8,555 nt of DNA from Nitriliruptoraceae bacterium (GTDB lineage Bacteria > Actinomycetota > Nitriliruptoria > Nitriliruptorales > Nitriliruptoraceae). The notes under the pieces were generated by a model that saw only the letters and a list, made by a program, of their open reading frames with translations, had not been told where the DNA came from and did not search any database. The stretch covers positions 1 to 8,555 of the forward strand of contig SKTN01000348.1 in the NCBI GenBank assembly GCA_007117945.1, written 5' to 3'. Each line of letters begins with the position of its first letter. Position 1 is the first letter of the stretch. Made by a program: the position numbers and the translations under genes. Shown here in pieces: positions 1 to 5,031 of the stretch.

Positions 1-101
1 GCTGGAGGGGCAGCGATGCTGCCGAGCGGTCGATGACCCGCGACGTGGAGCATGGGGTGCACGGCCACCGGCACGTGCGGGGGCGACGGCTGCCGCAGGG
101 T

Positions 102-842
102 TCAGGTCAGGTCGTTGGCGGCCAGCGCGCCGCTGATGACGTCGCGGGCCGCGTCGTGGAGCTTGCGGTTGTGATTGCGCGAGAAGCCACGCAGGAGCCC
201 GAAGGCGGCGTCCATGGGGATGCCCATCCGCTCGGCGATGATGCCCTTGGCCTGCTCGATGCCGATGCGGGTCTGCAGGGCCTGCTGGAGCTGACCCTCG
301 ACGGCGTGGGCGCGATCGAGTTCGCGCTGCTGGAGCAGGCCGATGGTGGCGACGTCCGCCATCGCCTGGACCACGGCCTCGGCCTGCTTGTCGATCCCGC
401 CGGGCTGGGTCAGGAACAGATTGAACGCGCCGAGGATGGTCCCGCGAAGCCGCAACGGCACGGCCTGGACCGAACGGAACCCTGCTGCCACGGCGTGGGG
501 TGCGAACAGCGGCCACCGGTGGGTCTCGGTCTCGAGGTCCTCCGCACCGACGGGGACCCCTGTGGTGAAGCAGTCCTGGCAGGGGCCTTCCTGGTTCTGG
601 ACCTGGAACAGTTCCAGCAGGTGGGTCCGCTCATGCGACGCGGCGACGAACTGCAGGTCACCGGTCTCATCGACCAGCAGGATCCCTGCCTCGGAGGCCG
701 TGCCGAGCTCCACGACCCGCTCGGTCAGGGAGGAGAAGAACTCGACGACGTCGAAGTCCTCCACCAGGGTGTCCGCGAGCGCCACGAAGGTCTCGACCAG
801 GCGCCGTTCGCGGCTGGGGGCGGTGTCACGGGTTGCGATCAT
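102..842 (-). CDS. GAF and ANTAR domain-containing protein (predicted antiterminator)
   Basis: This is a 246-aa predicted cytoplasmic sensor-regulator. A GAF domain spans about residues 30-170 and carries the GPCQDC cysteine motif (86-91) often seen in GAF-ANTAR proteins. A short helical linker (about 171-185) leads to an ANTAR domain (about 186-240) with the hallmark IGIEQAKGIIAERMG stretch, then AAFGLLRGFSRNHNRKLHDAA. ANTAR domains form small three-helix bundles that bind paired RNA hairpins and prevent transcription termination; the GAF part presumably senses a ligand or redox state, possibly through the two cysteines (inference). The start at 842 is supported by a purine-rich Shine-Dalgarno (AAGGAAGAGG on the minus strand, plus-strand 848-857). 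It lies 62 bp downstream of a second GAF-ANTAR gene on the same strand, so co-transcription is likely. No kinase or DNA-binding domain is present. The family call is firm; the signal and RNA targets are unknown. Confidence 0.93.
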   Translation of the reverse strand: MIATRDTAPSRERRLVETFVALADTLVEDFDVVEFFSSLTERVVELGTASEAGILLVDETGDLQFVAASHERTHLLELFQVQNQEGPCQDCFTTGVPVGAEDLETETHRWPLFAPHAVAAGFRSVQAVPLRLRGTILGAFNLFLTQPGGIDKQAEAVVQAMADVATIGLLQQRELDRAHAVEGQLQQALQTRIGIEQAKGIIAERMGIPMDAAFGLLRGFSRNHNRKLHDAARDVISGALAANDLT

Positions 843-847
843 ACGAT

Positions 848-857
848 CCTCTTCCTT
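848..857 (-). promoter_or_regulatory. Ribosome binding site of the GAF-ANTAR gene ending at 102
   Basis: On the minus strand AAGGAAGAGG sits five bases before the ATG at 842. It fixes that start within the short gap after the upstream GAF-ANTAR gene and shows the downstream gene has its own initiation site. Confidence 0.7.
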
Positions 858-889
858 GACGGTTCCCCGCCCTCGATGACAACGGTAGT

Positions 890-905
890 GCCGGCAGCTG
901 CCGGC
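890..905. repeat. Perfect 16-bp palindrome between the two GAF-ANTAR genes
   Basis: GCCGGCAGCTGCCGGC is its own reverse complement. It begins at the stop codon of the upstream GAF-ANTAR gene and lies in the short intergenic gap. In the minus-strand transcript it would fold as a GC-rich 6-bp stem closing an AGCU loop. There is no following U-tract, so it is not a textbook intrinsic terminator. It may be an attenuating or RNA-stabilising hairpin, or a site for a dimeric DNA-binding protein. The palindrome is seen directly; its function is inferred. Confidence 0.6.
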
Positions 906-1621
906 TAGTCCTTGAGCGGTCTGAGCGTGAGGCGATGTTCGACGACCTGTTTGGCGATCTCAGCCAGGCTCGCGCCCTCGGTGAACGCGTGGGCGCGCAG
1001 CAGCGCAAGGGCGGCCGCGACGGGGATCGCGAGCTGCACCGACACCACCCCGGACGCCTGGTGGACCTCCACGGCGTTGGACAGGCTGTCGGTGAACACC
1101 GAGTCGAGTTCATCCGGTGGCCGCCCCGCCTGCAGCGAGAGGAACAGGTTGAGCGCGAACCGGGAGAACACCAGCGCATCCGCGTACTGCCCGGAGGTCA
1201 ACTCCCCGGCGACATGCTGATACAGCGTGAACGCTCCCAGGCCGACGGAACCGGAGCGCAGGGGGAAGGCGAACACCGCGCGCAGCCCGGCGTCTGCGGC
1301 CGCCGCAGCGAAGGCCGGCCAGGTGGCATCGAGCTCGAGGTCGGGGACCTCGACCGGTGACCCGGTCCGGTGGGCGGTGTAGGAGGGACCCTCACCCAGA
1401 TCGAACTGCAGGGCTTCGCCGGCCCGTCCACCGTCGGTCACACAGACCGTCTGCAGCCCGCTGGCAGCGAGGTCCTCGCTGGCGCCCAGCGACACCCCGA
1501 CCCCCGCCGCATCCAACAGCTTGGCCGCCGCCGCGCACATGCGCACCTCCGGGGGACCCGGCGGCTGCGCAGCGAACGCCTCCGCCACACGCAGGATCCG
1601 GCCCGGCTCCGCCTCAGTCAT
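905..1621 (-). CDS. GAF and ANTAR domain-containing protein, divergent paralogue
   Basis: This 238-aa protein has the same architecture as its downstream neighbour. The GAF domain covers about residues 10-165 and includes the family signature LGEGPSYTAHRTGSPVEVPD (75-94). The ANTAR domain is at about 180-232, recognised by VEVHQASGVVSVQL, then ALALLRAHAF and LAEIAKQVVEHRL. The GEGP motif is followed by Ser-Tyr and lacks the cysteine pair of the neighbour, so the two proteins probably sense different things (inference). Expected role: a cytoplasmic RNA-binding antiterminator. The ATG at 1621 keeps the complete GAF N-terminal helix, but no clear Shine-Dalgarno precedes it. An internal ATG at residue 28 has a better site (GGAGGT four bases upstream) but would cut into that helix, so the longer form is preferred. 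The stop codon lies in the edge of a 16-bp palindrome. This is the first gene of a probable two-gene minus-strand unit. Confidence 0.88.
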   Translation of the reverse strand: MTEAEPGRILRVAEAFAAQPPGPPEVRMCAAAAKLLDAAGVGVSLGASEDLAASGLQTVCVTDGGRAGEALQFDLGEGPSYTAHRTGSPVEVPDLELDATWPAFAAAAADAGLRAVFAFPLRSGSVGLGAFTLYQHVAGELTSGQYADALVFSRFALNLFLSLQAGRPPDELDSVFTDSLSNAVEVHQASGVVSVQLAIPVAAALALLRAHAFTEGASLAEIAKQVVEHRLTLRPLKD

Positions 1622-1983
1622 GATACGTGCAGACCAGCGAGGTGACGGCAGGCCCGATCGGCCAACGCTCCAACATCATCACCCCAGACCCATCGGCCGT
1701 GCGAGCCGTGCCAGGGACCAGAGCACGTCGTGCGGGGCAAGCACCCTACCCCCCCCGCCATCTCGGTGCGCCACTGATCGGTAGCCGGGCATCGTCGATC
1801 TGCGATGTCGCGGGTCCATCCCTTTCGAACCTCGCGGGGACTTCCCTCCCGCGACCCGGTACGGTGCCCGACAGCGGAAGCCGTCCGGTCCCCCTTCACG
1901 ACCTGGTGACCGAACCTCCGCGACGTGCTCCAGATCCTGGCATGACGACGCACCTCAGCCATGTCGCCGGGATGGAGCACGCT
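1622..1983. other. Divergent intergenic region, no confident gene
   Basis: These 362 bp separate the minus-strand GAF-ANTAR pair from the plus-strand gene starting at 1984, so promoters for both directions should lie here, although none has a convincing -35/-10 pair. Reading frames are open on both strands, but the translations are rich in Pro, Arg and Ser with no motif and no ribosome site, and look like GC-rich noise. A short hairpin is visible at 1833-1853 (CGCGGG and CCCGCG arms around a 9-base loop). Confidence 0.5.
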
Positions 1984-2397
1984 ATGTCGCTGTTCGCGAC
2001 CATCAGGTCGACCGACCGTTCGTCTCTCGACCGCGAGCGATCCGCCGACGTTGTGGAACCGTCGCCGTCCGAGCCCGTCGAGGCGTCCCTGCCACGACAT
2101 CTGCTGGTCTCCCTGGCCGGGATCACCGCGGACGTCACCTCCCTGCAGCACGCTCATGCGGAGGAGCCGCAGCTCCATGCCGCCCTGGGGACGATCCTCC
2201 GCAGGCTCGACGGCCTCGTCGACAGCATCTACCAGCGTTCCGCGCACCGGGCCGCATCCAGCGTGCACCGTGCCGGGATCGCTGCAGTCTCCGCTTCCCC
2301 GGTGCTCGCCGGCGTGCCGGACGGCCTCTCGGACACGAGCAACGTCGCTCGCCTGGCCGAAGGGCGCACCCGTCCGCTCACCGATCACGCTTCCTAA
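1984..2397 (+). CDS. Hypothetical helical protein
   Basis: I do not recognise this 137-aa protein. Codon third positions are strongly G/C and the frame stays open, supporting a real gene. The N-terminal third is polar and charged (Ser, Asp, Glu, Arg). The middle (HLLVSLAGITADVTSLQ to LRRLDGLVDSIYQRS) is predicted helical and amphipathic; the tail is Ala/Ser-rich. There is no signal peptide, transmembrane segment or known catalytic motif. The start at 1984 was chosen because GGAG (1974-1977) lies six bases upstream; in-frame ATGs at 1942 and 1972 lack such a site, and 1972 overlaps it. The stop is 32 bp before the small hydrophobic peptide gene at 2430, so the two are likely co-transcribed. 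A long open frame on the opposite strand (1618-2457) has no features and is treated as a shadow. Confidence 0.55.
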   Translation: MSLFATIRSTDRSSLDRERSADVVEPSPSEPVEASLPRHLLVSLAGITADVTSLQHAHAEEPQLHAALGTILRRLDGLVDSIYQRSAHRAASSVHRAGIAAVSASPVLAGVPDGLSDTSNVARLAEGRTRPLTDHAS

Positions 2398-2415
2398 CGC
2401 ACCGCCATCGATCAC

Positions 2416-2424
2416 GGAAGGAGG
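2416..2424 (+). promoter_or_regulatory. Strong Shine-Dalgarno of the 21-residue peptide gene
   Basis: GGAAGGAGG lies five bases upstream of the ATG at 2430. It is the closest match to the anti-Shine-Dalgarno consensus in the window and is the main reason to believe the very short gene that follows is translated. Confidence 0.75.
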
Positions 2425-2429
2425 CAGCC

Positions 2430-2495
2430 ATGGGCATCGGCATCGGACTCGGAACACTCGTACTGATCGTCATCCTCGTCGTCGTGCTCCTGTAG
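2430..2495 (+). CDS. Small hydrophobic membrane peptide (21 aa)
   Basis: The open frame ATG to TAG encodes MGIGIGLGTLVLIVILVVVL plus a final Leu. It is a single hydrophobic helix with a glycine-rich amino end and no charged residue. The near-perfect ribosome site five bases upstream, exclusive use of common high-GC codons and the same-strand gene 32 bp before it support real translation. Short glycine/isoleucine/leucine-rich peptides of this kind occur in actinobacteria and resemble the first helix of DUF3309-type hydrophobic proteins (family knowledge; resemblance only). It probably inserts as one membrane span. Its role is unknown: possibilities include a small subunit of a membrane complex, an envelope-stress peptide or a type I toxin-like peptide, although no antisense RNA was identified. 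It is too short for most automatic gene finders. Confidence 0.6.
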   Translation: MGIGIGLGTLVLIVILVVVLL

Positions 2496-2975
2496 ACGCC
2501 GCAGGCACCCTCACCCTTTCACTGGCACCAGCGAACATGGAGTAGCCAGGGCTGCCGTCGGCTTGGTCATCCTCGTCCGCCTTCTGTCGCCTGTCCGTGG
2601 CGGCGTCGGCCCCGGCGCCGTGATCACCCCGCTGGCACTGTTCCCGGCCACGCGTGCTGGCCCCGCAGTAGAGGTGCCTACGTTGCTGGAGGTGGCCGCC
2701 GGCGGTTGCGGTCGTGACCACCCCCTGGGTGGCGTTGAACATCGGTGCGGTGCTCACGGTGGGCGCCCCTCCCACTGATGGAACGGTTGACGCTAGGGCC
2801 ACTGGTCGCTAACTTATGCAAGCGCTGTCGGCAATAGCTGTGGCAGCGCGACGCGCCGCCGATTTCAGCACGATGAGCGTCGCACCGTAGATGCGTTCAG
2901 ACAGCGAGCGCCCAGCCTGGGAGGCTGTGGCCCTCGCGCCCCCCGGGTCCACCGTCGATCCGATCGGGGACTCCT
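2496..2975. other. Intergenic region with a promoter but no confident gene
   Basis: These 480 bp lie between the hydrophobic peptide gene and the helix-turn-helix gene. Open frames exist on the plus strand (2563-2778, TTG start) and the minus strand (2470-2802), but neither has a ribosome site or a recognisable motif, and they overlap each other. The only supported signals are a candidate promoter at 2787-2815 and a short inverted repeat at 2822-2849 (GCGCTG and CAGCGC arms, 16-base loop). The stretch around 2800-2840 is less GC-rich than its surroundings, as expected near a promoter. Confidence 0.5.
2787..2815 (+). promoter_or_regulatory. Candidate housekeeping-sigma promoter for the helix-turn-helix gene
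   Basis: TTGACG (2787-2792) and TAACTT (2810-2815) are separated by exactly 17 bp. The -35 box matches five of six consensus bases and the -10 keeps the key T, A and final T. Transcription would begin near 2822, giving a leader of about 150 bases before the ATG at 2976. The leader contains the 2822-2849 inverted repeat. Confidence 0.45.
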
Positions 2976-3536
2976 ATGAACCATCAGTTCTTCTGTGGTG
3001 GAAGCTACGCACGGATCGATGGCGTGTGGCGTTACCAGTGGGGCGCCGAGGTCCCGGGCGCCACCGATCTGACGTTCGGTGATGTGCTGGCTATCGACAG
3101 CCAGTGCGTCTGTGTCGAGACCGTCCTTGCCTTCCGGCCACTGACGCCGGCCGAGCGTCGGTGGTTGGCCGGAGAGTCCGCACTCAGCGAGCAGGTGCTG
3201 GTGCGTCGACGTCCGGGCTACCAGCCGCACGCCGGCGACCTGATCATCGGCCTGTTGGCGCCCGAACTCCACCCGCTGACCATGCTCACGGTGGGTCAGA
3301 TCGCGGACGCCGCCGAGGTGTCCAAGGCGACCATCGACAGCTATCGCTACCGGGGCTACCTCCCGGAACCGCAGGCCACCCGCGGTCGCACACCGCTGTG
3401 GGCACGACCGATCGTCCGCCACTGGCTGGCCACGCGCCCCGGGCCGGGCTGGCGGACCGATGTCTATGACAGCAAGCCCAGCGAGCGCAGCTCCCACCTC
3501 GAGGGCACGACCCCCGAGCTCGCACCGTCGGCGTAG
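2976..3536 (+). CDS. Helix-turn-helix domain protein
   Basis: A 186-aa protein. The C-terminal half holds a MerR/AlpA-like winged helix-turn-helix (about residues 103-152). The two recognition helices read LTVGQIADAAEVSKATIDSY, followed by the wing RGYLPEPQATRGRTPLWARP and a closing helix IVRHWLATRPG. Such domains bind DNA as regulators, excisionase-like factors or adaptor modules. The N-terminal half (1-95) begins MNHQFFCGG, is Trp- and Cys-containing (Cys7, Cys44, Cys46) and matches no domain I know; it may be a sensing or partner-binding part. The tail is disordered. The start is the first ATG in frame; a weak GGGGA lies just upstream. Codon use is typical of coding DNA in this window. It converges with the anti-sigma-like gene at 3664. 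A transcriptional regulator is the best reading; the targets are unknown. Confidence 0.75.
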   Translation: MNHQFFCGGSYARIDGVWRYQWGAEVPGATDLTFGDVLAIDSQCVCVETVLAFRPLTPAERRWLAGESALSEQVLVRRRPGYQPHAGDLIIGLLAPELHPLTMLTVGQIADAAEVSKATIDSYRYRGYLPEPQATRGRTPLWARPIVRHWLATRPGPGWRTDVYDSKPSERSSHLEGTTPELAPSA

Positions 3537-3559
3537 CCGCGGTCCGTCCCGGCTCGCGG
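3537..3559 (+). terminator. Possible hairpin terminator after the helix-turn-helix gene
   Basis: CCGCG (3537-3541) and CGCGG (3555-3559) form a 5-bp stem around a 13-base loop, starting directly after the stop codon in the gap between convergent genes. There is no U-tract, which is common in actinobacterial terminators, so support is weak. Confidence 0.25.
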
Positions 3560-3663
3560 TGGATCGGGGGCCCTTGCGCGCGTCGGGTTCATCGACGAGA
3601 GGGACGTCCACGTCCGGCTGGCGAACTCCTCCGTGCAGGTGCTGGTCGGTGACCGAGAGGTGC

Positions 3664-4113
3664 CTACCGCAGCGAGTCCGCTCCATCCCGAGGGATCTGC
3701 AGGAAGGCATAGCCGAGCTGATCGTCGGCGAACAGCTCATAGCTCGCCACCGCGCTGCGCAACAGCAACTGCGTGAGTTCGTGGACCACCAGCCGGCGGC
3801 CCGGTCGAGCACGTCGAGTGACGATGCGGACGTAGATGTCCGTCTCGTCGTGTGCGATCGACAGCTGCAGCTGGGTCCATGCTGACGCGTCGTCGATGAG
3901 CACCGCTGCCACCTCATCGGCGGCCAGCTGCAGGTCGCGAGCACGGGCGTTGGTTTCACCGAGCTCCTCCGCGAGGGTGCCCAGCGCGGTCCGGATCGTG
4001 GGCAGGAAACCGAGGTGAGCGGGAACCGTGCACAACACCGCTGCCGGTGGCGCAGACTGAGCTGCACGACCCGGCACCGCTGCAGCGGGCACGACGCCCT
4101 CAGTCGGTCGCAT
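3664..4113 (-). CDS. Degenerate HATPase-fold protein, anti-sigma factor-like
   Basis: A 149-aa protein with the outline of the RsbW/SpoIIAB-type ATPase fold. After a variable N-terminus (1-28) comes an N-terminal strand (VLCTVPAHLGFLPTIRTALG, 26-45). The central helix DLQLAADEVAAVLIDDA (60-76) follows; in active relatives it reads like DEAxxNxxxHA. Beta strands follow (QLQLSIAHDETDIYVRIV), then a last helix and strand (HELTQLLLRSAVASYEL to YAFLQI). The glutamate of the N-box is kept (Glu67), but the magnesium-binding Asn is absent and no DxGxG loop is visible, so ATP binding is doubtful. Relatives act as anti-sigma kinases or as binding partners in stress pathways. The start at 4113 has GAGGG eight bases upstream; the frame is open to 4221 without a better site. 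It probably binds a sigma factor or anti-anti-sigma protein; no such gene lies in the window. Confidence 0.72.
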   Translation of the reverse strand: MRPTEGVVPAAAVPGRAAQSAPPAAVLCTVPAHLGFLPTIRTALGTLAEELGETNARARDLQLAADEVAAVLIDDASAWTQLQLSIAHDETDIYVRIVTRRARPGRRLVVHELTQLLLRSAVASYELFADDQLGYAFLQIPRDGADSLR

Positions 4114-4573
4114 GAAGATCGCCCTCACACCTGCCGGTCCGGTCGAACGGTGGGGCGTTGGCGAGCGTCGAACGGTTCCTGGGGCACGGGCAGGAGCACC
4201 CATGGTTGACGATCTCGGCATCCCGCTCGACCATGCCGGCCATCATGCACCCCTCCCTGTCAGCGTCCATCTCCGGATCATCTCCAACGTCCTCACCATG
4301 TTCGGGATCGACGCCGTATCCCGCGGCGTGCGTGTCCGTCGGCTCGGTGGTGTCGCTCTCGCAGCCGACAGCTGTCGCGGACCGCATGGTCCGGATCGCC
4401 CGGAAGGCTGCTCCCATCTGACCACGGCCTCGGGTCTGGGGTCGCGTTCCGGGACTGGCCCACACCTCGCACCTTCACTGTGTCGACGCCGCGGCGCGGG
4501 TGGCCGTGGCGTTCCCGGCCGAGCGACGGGGTCCGGGCCCAGTTCAGCTAGCCGGCGGTCTCATGTCGCCCCC
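4114..4573. other. Unresolved region with several overlapping open frames
   Basis: About 460 bp upstream of the anti-sigma-like gene contains open frames on both strands: minus 4100-4465 (121 codons), plus 4112-4720 (with an internal ATG at 4202) and plus 4158-4421. None matches a family I recognise. The minus frame gives an acidic, Cys/Met-containing peptide whose end overlaps the start of the anti-sigma-like gene by 14 bp, which could be an operon arrangement. The plus frame from 4202 gives a short segment with alternating hydrophobic residues (VSVHLRIISNVLTMFGIDAV). Third-position GC does not clearly favour one. At most one is a gene; I make no call. Confidence 0.35.
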
Positions 4574-4597
4574 GGCCGAACCTCGCCAGGTTCGGTC
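4574..4597. repeat. Strong hairpin upstream of the CsbD-like gene
   Basis: CCGAACCT (4576-4583) and AGGTTCGG (4588-4595) form a perfect 8-bp stem with a CGCC tetraloop. One wobble and one G-C pair (4574-4575 with 4596-4597) extend it to 10 bp. It ends 24 bp before a clear AGGAG ribosome site. No T-run follows. It could be a leader hairpin, an operator, or a terminator for transcription coming from upstream. Confidence 0.6.
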
Positions 4598-4609
4598 CCC
4601 ATCGGCCCT

Positions 4610-4624
4610 GAGAGGAGCGCCGTG
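4610..4624 (+). promoter_or_regulatory. Ribosome site and GTG of a possible 32-codon leader ORF before the CsbD-like gene
   Basis: GAGAGGAG is followed four bases later by GTG (4622). The frame it opens encodes 32 residues rich in Gly, Pro and Arg and stops at 4718-4720, overlapping the proposed CsbD-like start at 4711 by 10 bp. The spacing is good, but the peptide has no recognisable features. It may be a translated leader coupled to the next gene, or a chance site. Confidence 0.25.
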
Positions 4625-4710
4625 ACGCCCGGCGGACCGACGGCTCCCAGAGGCACATGTGCAGGCGGTCTGACCCGTGGCCACGGACCACAGCAACCAC
4701 GGACGGGGCG

Positions 4711-5031
4711 ATGTTGGTAACGCAACGCGATGAGCCCGGCACGGGTGGGAGGATCACGGGCACGACAACGGAGGCGTTCGGCAAGATCACTGGCAACGAG
4801 AACACCGAGAGTGCGGGTGAGGCCCAGCAGCAGCAGGCGCAGAAGTCCGACGAGGCGTCGCGGCACGAGCAGAAGGCCGAGTGCAAGCGCGCGGAGCAGG
4901 CCGACCACAAGGGCGACCAGATGCGCCGCGAAGGCCGACCGACGCGCGTCGAGACCTACGCCATCGGTGTGCCTCCGTCGGCGCATCCAGGACCTCGAGG
5001 CGATCAACGATGTCCTGCTAGTTGCCCGTGA
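4711..5031 (+). CDS. CsbD-like stress protein
   Basis: A 106-aa hydrophilic protein. Residues 7-75 match the CsbD pattern: an N-terminal DEPGTGGRITGTTTEAFGKI (the usual form is a TGxxKExxGKxTG motif), then TGNENTESAGEAQQQQAQKS and a charged, helical stretch to about residue 75. CsbD proteins are small cytoplasmic proteins of the general stress response (SigB regulon in Bacillus; YjbJ in Escherichia coli) whose molecular function is unclear. The last 30 residues (Pro/Gly/Cys-containing) do not look like the family and may be a non-homologous extension or the result of an old frameshift. Start choice is uncertain: ATG 4711 has only a weak GGACGGGG close by, and TTG 4714 or ATG 4657 are alternatives. 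The 3' end overlaps the converging channel gene by 14 bp. Confidence 0.72.
   Translation: MLVTQRDEPGTGGRITGTTTEAFGKITGNENTESAGEAQQQQAQKSDEASRHEQKAECKRAEQADHKGDQMRREGRPTRVETYAIGVPPSAHPGPRGDQRCPASCP

Noticed and set aside
1..101. Possible start of another minus-strand gene (ATG near 54, GTG codons near 66-75)
   Set aside because: Only about 25 codons are visible, with no ribosome site or recognisable sequence; too little to call.
33..908. Plus-strand open frame of 291 codons
   Set aside because: Complement of the clear GAF-ANTAR gene.
1618..2457. Minus-strand open frame of 279 codons opposite the hypothetical gene
   Set aside because: No ribosome site or motif; the plus strand has a ribosome site, better third-position GC and a same-strand partner gene.
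2822..2849. Inverted repeat in the leader of the helix-turn-helix gene, considered as tRNA or riboswitch
   Set aside because: Only a 6-bp stem with a 16-base loop; no cloverleaf, TΨC-like segment or known aptamer motif.
2865..4067. Minus-strand open frame of 400 codons
   Set aside because: It lies antisense to the helix-turn-helix gene and in another frame of the anti-sigma-like gene. Its product is Arg/Ser-rich without any motif, so it is a GC-driven shadow.
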